Under the pieces are notes generated by a model, which saw only the letters and a list, made by a program, of their open reading frames with translations, was not told the DNA's origin and did no database searches. Of a DNA stretch of 7,088 nucleotides, positions 1 through 6,662 are shown piece by piece. Numbering within the stretch: position 1 is the stretch's first letter; each line of letters opens with the position of its first letter. Source of the DNA: Verrucomicrobiota bacterium (GTDB lineage Bacteria > Verrucomicrobiota > Verrucomicrobiia > Chthoniobacterales > Xiphinematobacteraceae). Where the stretch lies: the NCBI GenBank assembly GCA_003176035.1, contig PSRL01000188.1, positions 1 to 7,088 on the forward strand, read 5' to 3'. Made by a program: the position numbers and the translations under genes.

Positions 1-2402
1 AAATAAGCAACAAAGAGGATATACGGAGCAAGCAACCAGAAATCGCCATCGGCAAGACTCCGGTAGCCGATGAGTGCCAGAAGGATTGTGTTTGCTAAGA
101 AGTTTGTGGCGACCCGATTATTTTTCAATCTCACGCGGGTGAGGCACCTTGGCCCTCCGTGATACTCGGTGACGCTTCGGAGCGATACATCCCACCAAAT
201 ACTACCATAGACCTTAATGTCCCATTCTTTCCAACCCGTATCAGTTGAATAACTCCACCCTTCTTTTTCGAAGCTGGCAATAACCTCCGGGAGAAGTACC
301 TCACGCCCTTTCCCTTCTTCACTCCAAAAGAGGAGGTGTGTGGTATTTCGCAGGCGCGAAGGCGAAAAGTTTTTTTCTTGGGTGGCAATGACGGAGGGTG
401 GGGTACGCTTAAATTTGAGCCAGGTATAATATCTCCAATAGCCACGAACCCAAGGCTGGACCAGGGCTAAGAAGGCGACCAACAGTCGAGCGCGGATAGT
501 ATCAAAGCGAGGTTCGAGCTTGGCGTGGATCATATAAGAAAGCGCAACTAAAAAGGTGCCGCCGAACATCAAATAGGGGATGATGCGAAGAGTGGGAATG
601 GGGACCGATAAAAGAAAGATGAATACCGTGAGAGCCGCCCATTCAATGCTACTCAAGTAGGCTGCAATCTCGGACTGCGGCGTGGGATAAATGCATTGAA
701 AAAGACCCTCCCCAAAAACTCCATGATAAATAATGGGACGATTGATTAGCCATGTAAAGCGTGGTGCGCCATAAATCTGGCCTCGCCATTTAGTGGTCCC
801 TGTCGGCCCAAAGAAGATCAAATGCTTGAAACGCAGGAGCGATTCCGCTTCACCATAACCTTCTTGTTGTTTTCGAAATGCCGTCAGGGTAAAACGTCGG
901 TAGTGCCAGACGATAGCTGAAGGGCTGAAAGCGATGACCTGACCATTTTGCTGAAGTCTCCAACAAAAATCCACATCGTCACCAGCTTTGCGATATTCGG
1001 CGTCAAACCCGCCAATGCTATCGAAGGCCCATTTGTAAAAGGCCATATTGCAACCAGGGATATGTTCTGCTTCAACATCCGTCAAAAGGACGTGGCTTGG
1101 GCCGCCGGGGGCTGCTGCGACACAAGCTTGAACCCAACTTTCCGCAGGGGGAGAAATGTTGGGTCCGCCGACTCCGGCATAGTCGCCGCTGAGGAGCGTC
1201 CCCACCAAATAATACAACCAATCGGGATCTGCCATGCAGTCCGAATCTGTGTAAGCGATGATCAGACCCGTGGCTGCTGCCGCACCAACATTGCGAGCAA
1301 CGCTGAGTCCGTGATTGGTTTGGCGAATGTTACGAACCCAAGGGTGACGCTCGGCAATTGCCGGTGTGTCATCAGTAGATCCATCATCTACGAGAATGAC
1401 CTCGTAATCCGGATAATCCAGTGAGTGAAGGGATTCCAGGCAGCGATTGAGTGTTTTTCCACCATTGTAAGAGCATACGATGACAGAAACTTTCGGATAA
1501 TCCGGAAGGCGGACACGACGCGTACAGGACTCCTTTCCGGAAAACAAGTTGCGCACTGTCTCATAGGCAAGCTTCGGTTGTCGGTTTCGCGTGACCAAAC
1601 CAAATGCCCAGTCCGTAATTTCCATTCCGCCTCGAAACCACTCATCCGTCCACGAATAAAGAATAGTGCCAGCCAGCCCCGCCCGGACGACGCTCTCTAT
1701 ATGCCAATGGAGCATTTCAGCCTGCTCCTCCTGAGCATGTCGGATGGTATCCATGCCAAATTCTCCAAGAAGGAGAGGGCGATCGTCCGCCAAATTTTGA
1801 AGTCGAGCGAGATAATGCGAAAAATCAGCTTGTCGGTGTAGGTAGACATTGAATGTGAAAAAATCCACATTTTGAGGAAGGAGATATTCGGTCGGAGGAT
1901 AATTTGCATAAGAATACAGGACGTGTGGGTCCACCGGGCGCGCAATATTGATCAAATGCTCAATAAACTCGGTGACGGCACGCGCCCCTAGCCAGCGGAC
2001 CATAGTGCTAGGGATTTCGTTGCCAACCAAGTAACCGAAAATTGCCGGATGCCCTGCGTTTTGGCGAACACTCTCAAGAATGGTCTGTTCCACCTGGCGC
2101 GTAATCTTCTTATTTTTAAGAAAGGCAATGTGTTCCGCCCAGGGAATCGTTACCAGTACCCTAATGCCGAAACCCGCACAAAAATCCAAAAACCATTTTG
2201 GAGGCGTGTAATAGACACGAAGGAGGTTGACGCCAACATCTTGAAACGAAACAAGATCCTTGGCAAATTTGTCTGGCGTGCCAAAATAATGACCCTCTGT
2301 ATCAGGTGCAAATGGGCCGTAAGTGACTCCCTTAACAAAGAATTTGGTATTGTCGGACTCAAAAAAAAATTTGGCGCGAACACTTACCGGCTGGAGTTCC
2401 AT
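1..2402 (-). CDS. Glycosidase (clan GH-A barrel)-glycosyltransferase family 2 fusion, membrane-associated; 3' end missing
   Basis: One frame stays open from ATG at 2402 to the window edge: 800 codons with no stop and no frameshift. Residues about 20-290 form a (beta/alpha)8 glycosidase-like barrel of the GH2-C type. It has KGVTYGPF near residue 24, a probable acid/base in GNE (Glu129), a probable nucleophile in LLGEFG (Glu214), and YSWTDEW near 249. Residues about 303-505 form a GT-A family 2 glycosyltransferase: VSVIVCSYNGG, VDDGSTDD (337-345), a DxD-like DSDC (386-389), GCNMAF, and GDDVDFCWR (474-482) as probable acceptor-base region. Hydrophobic segments near 588-626 and 640-650, and again at 768-800, suggest membrane attachment. 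A soluble stretch (about 680-760) lies between them. I recall similar fusions of roughly 870-900 residues in soil bacteria, so perhaps 70-100 residues are missing. A GGGGAG sits 12 bases before the ATG. The likely role is synthesis of a surface or exopolysaccharide; donor and acceptor cannot be read from sequence. Confidence 0.9.
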   Translation of the reverse strand, partial: MELQPVSVRAKFFFESDNTKFFVKGVTYGPFAPDTEGHYFGTPDKFAKDLVSFQDVGVNLLRVYYTPPKWFLDFCAGFGIRVLVTIPWAEHIAFLKNKKITRQVEQTILESVRQNAGHPAIFGYLVGNEIPSTMVRWLGARAVTEFIEHLINIARPVDPHVLYSYANYPPTEYLLPQNVDFFTFNVYLHRQADFSHYLARLQNLADDRPLLLGEFGMDTIRHAQEEQAEMLHWHIESVVRAGLAGTILYSWTDEWFRGGMEITDWAFGLVTRNRQPKLAYETVRNLFSGKESCTRRVRLPDYPKVSVIVCSYNGGKTLNRCLESLHSLDYPDYEVILVDDGSTDDTPAIAERHPWVRNIRQTNHGLSVARNVGAAAATGLIIAYTDSDCMADPDWLYYLVGTLLSGDYAGVGGPNISPPAESWVQACVAAAPGGPSHVLLTDVEAEHIPGCNMAFYKWAFDSIGGFDAEYRKAGDDVDFCWRLQQNGQVIAFSPSAIVWHYRRFTLTAFRKQQEGYGEAESLLRFKHLIFFGPTGTTKWRGQIYGAPRFTWLINRPIIYHGVFGEGLFQCIYPTPQSEIAAYLSSIEWAALTVFIFLLSVPIPTLRIIPYLMFGGTFLVALSYMIHAKLEPRFDTIRARLLVAFLALVQPWVRGYWRYYTWLKFKRTPPSVIATQEKNFSPSRLRNTTHLLFWSEEGKGREVLLPEVIASFEKEGWSYSTDTGWKEWDIKVYGSIWWDVSLRSVTEYHGGPRCLTRVRLKNNRVATNFLANTILLALIGYRSLADGDFWLLAPYILFVAY

Positions 2403-2431
2403 GAACTGGACAAACTCCCCTGTTAAACGAT

Positions 2432-2683
2432 TTAGGCCGCCCTGTCTAGAGCATCTTGAATGAGGAGTGAATTCAGCGGTGCCAGTTCGCCATGCTCTGA
2501 AGGAAAATATATTGACCTGGGTCTTTTGGAGCCAGGTCGTGTTCCTAAAATCAGTGAACACCCTCGGCGGCATTGCCTTATTTTGTCGGCCTCGTCTGGC
2601 TCCAATATTTCTGGCAACGCCGGTCTTCCTAGGTTTTGGGAGAGGTTGAGAGATGTTGGCTGCAGTTTAAAAGAAGCTTTCAT
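2432..2683 (-). CDS. Possible small protein of 83 residues upstream of the fusion gene
   Basis: An ATG at 2683 opens an 83-codon frame ending in TAA, 29 bases before the start of the glycosidase-glycosyltransferase gene and on the same strand, so the two could share a transcript. I do not recognise the product. It starts MKASFKLQ, is rich in charged residues in its middle (LEPDEADKIRQCRRG), and ends in an amphipathic helix-like stretch (APLNSLLIQDALDRAA). It has no signal peptide or membrane segment. Doubts remain. There is no convincing ribosome binding site, its ATG lies only 27 bases from the divergent CYTH start, and a 75-codon frame on the opposite strand (2460-2687) is equally open, so openness alone proves nothing. 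This strand is preferred because the translation reads more like a folded protein and because of the operon-like spacing. Confidence 0.35.
   Translation of the reverse strand: MKASFKLQPTSLNLSQNLGRPALPEILEPDEADKIRQCRRGCSLILGTRPGSKRPRSIYFPSEHGELAPLNSLLIQDALDRAA
2514..2538. repeat. Perfect 7-bp inverted repeat
   Basis: GACCTGG (2514-2520) is repeated inverted as CCAGGTC (2532-2538) around an 11-base spacer. It lies inside the possible 83-codon gene and between two divergently oriented genes. No T-run follows on the plus strand, and on the minus strand only an AT-rich AATATATTTT. A protein-binding dyad or a chance or coding-constrained repeat fits better than a terminator. Confidence 0.3.
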
Positions 2684-2701
2684 TTGAAATCGCCAGCTTC
2701 T
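2672..2701. promoter_or_regulatory. Nested inverted repeat just upstream of the CYTH gene
   Basis: AGAAGCT (2672-2678) pairs with AGCTTCT (2695-2701). Inside the loop, TTCA (2679-2682) pairs with TGAA (2685-2688). The element ends nine bases before the CYTH ATG at 2711 and covers the ATG of the possible 83-codon minus-strand gene. It is followed by A-rich sequence on the plus strand, so it is not a plus-strand terminator. An operator or a 5'-leader hairpin is possible. No regulator is identifiable. Confidence 0.25.
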
Positions 2702-2710
2702 AAAAAATAG

Positions 2711-3214
2711 ATGAAGTCTGTGCCTATTGAAATCGAGAGAAAGTTTCTGGTGATTGGAGAAGCGTGGCGAAATTTGGTCCGTAGCGATGGGCAAGCCATA
2801 CGCCAGGGATACGTCTGCCGAAATCCCCAAAGGGCCGTTCGTATCCGAACCTATGGAAAAGAGGGCTTTCTCACGATCAAAACCGGGAGAATTGGAATTT
2901 CACGGCAGGAATTTGAATACAGTATTCCCTTCGAGCACGCGCATGAATTACTCGAGCGCGTCTGTATGCACCCTCTGATAGAAAAAAAGCGTTTCCGCAT
3001 TCCCTGGCGGGAATTCACTATCGAGGTGGATGAATTTTGCGGAGAAAACCTGGGCCTTGTTGTCGCGGAGGTCGAGTTACCGAGCGTAGACACCGTCTTG
3101 GAGCCACCGGAATGGTTCGGGAAGGAAGTGAGCCATGATGCTCGATACCGGAATTCCCAACTTACCATACGGCCTTATTCCAAATGGAAGCAGCAGACTG
3201 CGGGGGGCGGATAA
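2711..3214 (+). CDS. CYTH domain protein (triphosphate tunnel metalloenzyme; probable inorganic triphosphatase)
   Basis: The 167-residue product has the hallmarks of the CYTH/triphosphate tunnel superfamily. These are an N-terminal ExExK signature in IEIERKFLV (Glu7, Glu9, Lys11) and then alternating basic and acidic strands that would line the tunnel: VRIRTYG (43-49), TIKTG (55-59), RQEFEY (65-70), EKKRFRI (91-97), TIEVDEF (103-109) and VAEVELP (118-124). The ending EVSHDARYRNSQL is typical of the short bacterial single-domain branch (about 155-160 residues), whose characterised members hydrolyse tripolyphosphate with divalent metal. Adenylate cyclase or thiamine-triphosphatase activity occurs in other branches and cannot be excluded. 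The start is ambiguous. GTG at 2720 would give MPIEIERKFLV, the more usual family beginning, and neither start has a good Shine-Dalgarno. The protein has no signal peptide and should be cytoplasmic. Confidence 0.88.
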   Translation: MKSVPIEIERKFLVIGEAWRNLVRSDGQAIRQGYVCRNPQRAVRIRTYGKEGFLTIKTGRIGISRQEFEYSIPFEHAHELLERVCMHPLIEKKRFRIPWREFTIEVDEFCGENLGLVVAEVELPSVDTVLEPPEWFGKEVSHDARYRNSQLTIRPYSKWKQQTAGGG

Positions 3215-3221
3215 AAAGTTG

Positions 3222-3345
3222 ATAGGGCTATTATAGCGAAATACCGCGGGTTTCTTTCAAGAGCTGCTGATGAAAATTACTTCTTTCAATTCACAAGCTT
3301 CCACAAGAACGGACAGCGTCCGCTGGCATCGTTAAACAGCCCTAT
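3222..3345. repeat. 8-bp inverted repeat bounding most of the CYTH-lipoprotein gap
   Basis: ATAGGGCT (3222-3229) is matched exactly by its inverse AGCCCTAT (3338-3345), about 108 bases apart, in the 172-base gap between two convergent genes. It starts eight bases after the CYTH stop. The interval has no credible gene. It holds the small hairpin at 3308-3324 and a short palindrome GCTATTATAGC. The ends of a structured transcript are one reading; a chance repeat is at least as likely. Confidence 0.2.
3308..3324 (-). terminator. Weak candidate terminator for the pgi-lipoprotein unit
   Basis: Read on the minus strand, AGCGGAC and GTCCGTT form a 7-bp stem (one G-U pair) around a GCT loop, then CTTGTGG. 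The T-tract is short and interrupted (TTCTTGT). It sits 62 bases past the lipoprotein stop codon, a sensible place for a terminator. On the plus strand the stem shrinks to five pairs with no U-tract, so the minus-strand reading is preferred. Confidence 0.3.
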
Positions 3346-3386
3346 GCGCCGATCTCCACTAAGCTGGGAATCAGTTGACCGTCAGG

Positions 3387-3956
3387 CTATTGTTGAGGGC
3401 TAGGTTCGGGGGAGCTTTCATATGTGGCCGAGGCTTCAGGAGTGGCGGATTCCATTGGCGAAGCTTCAGTACTGGATTGAGGAGTTGAAACGTCGGGAGT
3501 GGCTTCAGGTGTCGTGGCTTCAGGACTCGGGGTTGGTTGCGGGGTGGTCATGTCAGGCGTTGCTTCAGGTGTGGAGGTCTCAGTGGCTTCCGGCGATGCT
3601 CCTGGAGTTGGTGATCCTTCGCTTCCTGGAGTAGCTTCCGGGGTGCCCTTTAGCGTGGACTTAGCGTCTTGCAAAGTGCGATATACCTTTGCCGCACCAA
3701 AATCAGAGGCTAACGTGTCTCTTTGCTCCTGAAGGAAATTTGCCTTCTCGGTATTTCCCTGGGTCCGCAGTTTCGAGATTTCGGAATCTAGCTTAGAGAG
3801 ATTCTTTTCGATAGTGGCGGACTTTTGGTCATCCGGTGCGGCACGAAATTCGGCAATGTCCTTGCGCAAATTATCAACCATTGTTTCGGGTTTCTCGCAT
3901 CCAAGGAGGCCGAGACTGATGATACAAACGACGGAGAGGGTTCTCAGATTTTTCAT
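3387..3956 (-). CDS. Small lipoprotein with helical domain and Pro/Thr/Glu/Ala-rich tail
   Basis: The 189-residue product begins with a lipoprotein signal peptide: KNLR basic start, hydrophobic core, and lipobox LLGC with the lipidated cysteine at position 20. Glu follows the cysteine, so by enterobacterial sorting rules it would go to the outer membrane. Residues about 22-104 are charged and heptad-like (IEKNLSKLDSEISKLRTQG), suggesting a helical hairpin or coiled coil. Residues 105-189 are low complexity, built on recurring TPEATP, SPEAT and STPQ units with no Cys or Trp. This looks like a flexible spacer or wall-spanning stalk, possibly glycosylated. The gene starts 14 bases after the pgi stop on the same strand, so the two are probably co-transcribed. 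The ATG has no clear Shine-Dalgarno (the preceding bases are CCCCTCA). I do not recognise a named family; an envelope-tethering role is inference. Confidence 0.8.
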   Translation of the reverse strand: MKNLRTLSVVCIISLGLLGCEKPETMVDNLRKDIAEFRAAPDDQKSATIEKNLSKLDSEISKLRTQGNTEKANFLQEQRDTLASDFGAAKVYRTLQDAKSTLKGTPEATPGSEGSPTPGASPEATETSTPEATPDMTTPQPTPSPEATTPEATPDVSTPQSSTEASPMESATPEASATYESSPEPSPQQ

Positions 3957-3970
3957 TGAGGGGATTGTGA

Positions 3971-5557
3971 TTAAGTTTTCCAGTAAAACGTATCTTCTGA
4001 TATATTTGACTTCACATCGTGGCGAATCGCATTGCCTCGATTGATAGCGAGGTGCTGAAGAATATGAAATGTTTCTTCTGGTTCCGCATCAATGTGTTGT
4101 GCAAGTTTCTCAGCGTTAAATTGAGAACCTACTTGGGACTTTAAAAAAGTAAATGCCTTTTCTTGTAATTTTAAAATTCGCGCCGCCGCTTTTTTTCCAG
4201 CTTCGACTCCCGGTTGGTGATAGGCATTGATGTGTACGAGGCTCCCGTAGAAGCCAACCGCTCTCTCATAGAGGGCAATTAAGGCGCCCAGAGCGAATGC
4301 ATCAAACTGTGAAATGCTGATGGTAATTGAGTCCCGACCCTTTTCGTGAAGCGCGTTTCGCGTGCCACGGAGGAACCCTTGTAAATAATCGCCACTAGTG
4401 ATTCCAGGCTCTACCTCTATCTCCGGACGCAATGCCGCTCGACGAACTTCAATAAAGGTAACAAAAAAATTATTCACACCGTCTCGCAGCTGCTGCACAT
4501 ACGCATGCTGATCCGTGGAACCCTTATTCCCGTAGACCGCAATCCCTTGATGTACTACCTTCCCCTCCAAATCCAATTCCTTGCCTAGCGATTCCATGAC
4601 TAATTGTTGAAGATAACGACTGAACAACAGAAGACGGTCCTTGTAGGGCAAAAGGATCATGTCTTTTTTGCCCTTTCCATCCCCGGCGTAATACCACATC
4701 AACGCAAGAAGCAGACTTGCATTTTTTGCCACCTCGCGATTTCGAGTCTTAAGGTCCATCGCGCACGCCCCCTGTAAAAATGACTCTACATCAATTCCTT
4801 GTAGAGACATTGGCAGTAGTCCGACAGCGCTCATGACGGAAGTACGGCCCCCCACCCAATCGTACATGGGGAAACATCTGAGCCATTCCTCTGTTTTCGC
4901 AATTTGGTCTAATTGGCTGCCTGCTTCCGTTACAGCGACAAAATGCTTGGCGAAGGGGACGCCGGCCCGTTTAAAAGCCGCTTGAGTGACCAGCATTCCA
5001 TTTCGGGGCTCTTTGGTACCTCCGGATTTGGAGATCACTATCACCAAGGTGGAATCCAGCCTGTCGGAAACAGCCTCCAAGGTCTGCGCAAATCCGTCGG
5101 GGTCCGTATTATCGAGGAAATGAAGTGTGAGTGCATCCTGGGGGCTCCGCAGCGCATCCGACACCAACTGTGGGCCCAGCGCAGATCCTCCGATTCCGAT
5201 GGATAAAACATCGGTAAATCTCTTTCCTGTAGAACCTCGTAGGACTCCAGAATGAATTTCAGAAGAAAACTTTAAAATCGTTTCTTTGATATCTATTATT
5301 TCCTTTCTGAGTTCTTTTGTGGGAGCAATCGCCGCATCTCTCAACCAGTAGTGACCAACCATGCGATTTTCATCGGGATTAGCAATAGCGCCTTTTTCAA
5401 GCTTCTCCATGTCGTCAAGCGCCTTGCTCACGGCACCGCTCATTTCGTCGAAGAAGTTGTCCGGAAAGCCCATTCGACTGATATCGATAGAAAAACCTAA
5501 GTCGTTATAACGCAGGAAGTATTTTTGGAATCGTGTCCATAGAAAAGTCGAGTGCAT
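3971..5557 (-). CDS. pgi: Glucose-6-phosphate isomerase
   Basis: It interconverts glucose-6-phosphate and fructose-6-phosphate in the cytoplasm for glycolysis, gluconeogenesis and amino sugar supply. The 528-residue product resembles the cyanobacterial-type enzyme, including NPDENRMVGHYWLR (60-73). Further motifs are GIGGSALGP (121-129), the phosphate-binding SKSGGT (176-181) and GGRTS (236-240). By analogy with rabbit PGI, the probable catalytic residues are Glu322 in MESLGK, His351 in TDQHAY and Lys455 in VEAGKK. All key positions are present. Residues about 480-528 add a small helical C-terminal segment that I associate with this subtype. I place the start at ATG 5557 (MHSTFLW), which gives the usual length and has GAAG five bases upstream. 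An in-frame TTG at 5575 would add only six residues. The gene leads a two-gene unit with the downstream lipoprotein gene and diverges from tsaE. Confidence 0.96.
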   Translation of the reverse strand: MHSTFLWTRFQKYFLRYNDLGFSIDISRMGFPDNFFDEMSGAVSKALDDMEKLEKGAIANPDENRMVGHYWLRDAAIAPTKELRKEIIDIKETILKFSSEIHSGVLRGSTGKRFTDVLSIGIGGSALGPQLVSDALRSPQDALTLHFLDNTDPDGFAQTLEAVSDRLDSTLVIVISKSGGTKEPRNGMLVTQAAFKRAGVPFAKHFVAVTEAGSQLDQIAKTEEWLRCFPMYDWVGGRTSVMSAVGLLPMSLQGIDVESFLQGACAMDLKTRNREVAKNASLLLALMWYYAGDGKGKKDMILLPYKDRLLLFSRYLQQLVMESLGKELDLEGKVVHQGIAVYGNKGSTDQHAYVQQLRDGVNNFFVTFIEVRRAALRPEIEVEPGITSGDYLQGFLRGTRNALHEKGRDSITISISQFDAFALGALIALYERAVGFYGSLVHINAYHQPGVEAGKKAAARILKLQEKAFTFLKSQVGSQFNAEKLAQHIDAEPEETFHILQHLAINRGNAIRHDVKSNISEDTFYWKT

Positions 5558-5619
5558 GGTCTTCAGATGAAACAAGGTTGAATTTGGATTTTACGACGAG
5601 TTAACTAAAAATTTCCATC
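5558..5619. promoter_or_regulatory. Divergent promoter region between pgi and tsaE
   Basis: Only 62 bases separate the two divergent start codons, so both promoters must lie here or extend into the genes. For pgi, TAAAAT (minus strand, 5593-5588) is a fair -10 box with no good -35. For tsaE, TTGAAT (5578-5583) and TTAACT (5601-5606) are spaced by exactly 17 bases, but the -10 match is poor. The overlap suggests the two directions may interfere with each other. Assignments rest on consensus matching only. Confidence 0.3.
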
Positions 5620-6054
5620 ATGGCAAATAGAAGCCAAAATTTACAGTTTCTTCCGACTACCGAAGCGGAGACCCAAAGCCTCGGAAGAGACCTTGCATCC
5701 CACTTTTCCATCGGAGATGTCATTTGCCTGGATGGACCGCTTGGCGCGGGAAAAACAAATTTTGTGAAAGGACTCGCTCAGGGCCTGGGCTTCTCCGGCG
5801 AAGTGACCAGTCCCTCATTTCCGCTGGTACACGAATACAAAGGCGGTCGCCTTTTGCTGATTCATTTTGATTTTTTTCGATTGGAAAAGGAGGAAGAAGT
5901 TTACGCTCTGGGATTTTCCGACTACCTCGGAGAAGGTCTGATGGCTATCGAATGGGGCGGAAAATTTCCAGGAGTCCTGCCACGGCATACCAAAACCATC
6001 ACCTTTGAAATTTTACCCAGCGGAGGACGACGTATCGTCGTGCCGACAGTTTGA
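5620..6054 (+). CDS. tsaE: tRNA threonylcarbamoyladenosine biosynthesis ATPase TsaE
   Basis: TsaE is the small P-loop ATPase that works with TsaB and TsaD in forming t6A at position 37 of ANN-decoding tRNAs in the bacterial cytoplasm. The 144-residue length is typical. Visible motifs in order are a Walker A loop GPLGAGKT (39-46, Lys45/Thr46), a switch-like VTSPSF (62-67, usually VxSPTF, so Ser replaces Thr), the family signature HFDFFRLEK (82-90), and LMAIEWGG (107-114), where the acidic Glu-Trp pair is conserved. The ATG at 5620 lacks a recognisable Shine-Dalgarno; the start is set by the family N-terminus. Its stop overlaps the tsaB start by four bases, which strongly supports co-transcription and translational coupling. 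tsaD and tsaC are not in this window. Confidence 0.95.
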   Translation: MANRSQNLQFLPTTEAETQSLGRDLASHFSIGDVICLDGPLGAGKTNFVKGLAQGLGFSGEVTSPSFPLVHEYKGGRLLLIHFDFFRLEKEEEVYALGFSDYLGEGLMAIEWGGKFPGVLPRHTKTITFEILPSGGRRIVVPTV

Positions 6055-6653
6055 AAATTTTAAGCCTGGAAACTTCCACAACTCAGGGAAGCATAGCGAT
6101 TTGGCAGGGCCGCCAGTTTCTATTCTCCAAGAATTTTCCGCAGCCTCGGGGGCGAGCGGGTGCTCTTTTGCAAATTCTGGAACAAGCAATCAAAATGTTT
6201 GGTTCTGCTGACTGCATTGCCATTGGCACCGGCCCTGGCTCTTACAATGGAATTCGTGCGGCGATTGCCGTTGCCGAAGGTCTCAGGCTTGCTTGGAAAG
6301 CATCGGTTCTTGGCATACCGTCTCTCCTTGCGGTTCCCTCGCCTGCTCAGCGTTACGCGGTCGTTGGCGATGCACGAGGAAATTCCTTTTTTTTTGGTGC
6401 CGTGATCAATGAGCATTTAGAAGATCTTCGTCTGTTCTCGGCCGCCGAATTCAGACGCCGTCTGGAGACCTGGCAGGGACCGATATATGCGGCTGCTCCA
6501 CTTCCCGAATTCCCGCACTTGATCCTCCAAGCTCCAACAGCAGAAAAATTAGCCACATTGGCAGCCACGCAAACGCACACTACAAAAATGCCCACGCCAC
6601 TTTACTTGAAACCCCCCCATATTACGCAACCTGCCAGAGCATTTATCAACTAA
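6051..6653 (+). CDS. tsaB: tRNA threonylcarbamoyladenosine biosynthesis protein TsaB
   Basis: TsaB is the inactive TsaD paralogue that dimerises with TsaD and scaffolds the t6A-transferring complex. The 200-residue product has the ASKHA-fold start KILSLETSTTQGSIAI, the family signature GTGPGSYNGIR (59-69), GDARGNSFFFG (106-116, standing where DARxxEVY usually occurs), and a C-terminal PLYLKPP (183-189) matching the usual PxYLR. The histidine common in an RHSE-like motif is absent; GRAG (34-37) occupies that place. The start is a TTG at 6051 inside TTGA, overlapping the tsaE stop by four bases. No ATG near this N-terminus is in frame, so the rare start codon looks genuine and probably depends on ribosomes terminating on tsaE. 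The last residues after PARAFIN are short compared with many homologues, but the fold is complete. Confidence 0.93.
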   Translation: MKILSLETSTTQGSIAIWQGRQFLFSKNFPQPRGRAGALLQILEQAIKMFGSADCIAIGTGPGSYNGIRAAIAVAEGLRLAWKASVLGIPSLLAVPSPAQRYAVVGDARGNSFFFGAVINEHLEDLRLFSAAEFRRRLETWQGPIYAAAPLPEFPHLILQAPTAEKLATLAATQTHTTKMPTPLYLKPPHITQPARAFIN

Positions 6654-6662
6654 ATTGTCGCA

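Noticed and set aside
131..445. Minus-strand 104-codon frame near the left edge
   Set aside because: It overlaps the C-terminal part of the fusion protein in a different frame and is proline- and lysine-rich without any motif. It is a shadow.
948..1841. Two adjacent plus-strand open frames of 158 and 138 codons
   Set aside because: They lie antisense to the glycosidase-glycosyltransferase gene, whose translation has unmistakable family motifs throughout. The plus-strand translations show no recognisable domain.
1388..2383. Short minus-strand frames of 85, 82 and 77 codons
   Set aside because: They are in other frames of the same strand as the 800-codon fusion gene and disappear once that open frame is recognised.
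2460..2687. Plus-strand 75-codon frame ending 23 bases before the CYTH gene
   Set aside because: The translation looks random (many Ser, Gly and Arg, no motif) and it has no ribosome binding site. It is antisense to a somewhat more protein-like frame. Not excluded, but unsupported.
3215..3386. tRNA, SRP RNA or other known RNA gene in the CYTH-lipoprotein gap
   Set aside because: I found no tRNA T-arm, no CCA-end acceptor pairing and no SRP GGAA-loop signature there.
3422..3732. Plus-strand frames of 70 and 77 codons rich in Val, Gly, Ser, Leu and Trp
   Set aside because: They are antisense translations of the repetitive PEAT tail of the lipoprotein gene; the low complexity keeps several frames open.
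5558..5575. Longer pgi start at TTG 5575
   Set aside because: It adds six residues (LFHLKT) absent from the family N-terminus I remember, and TTG is weaker than the ATG at 5557, which gives the usual 528-residue length.
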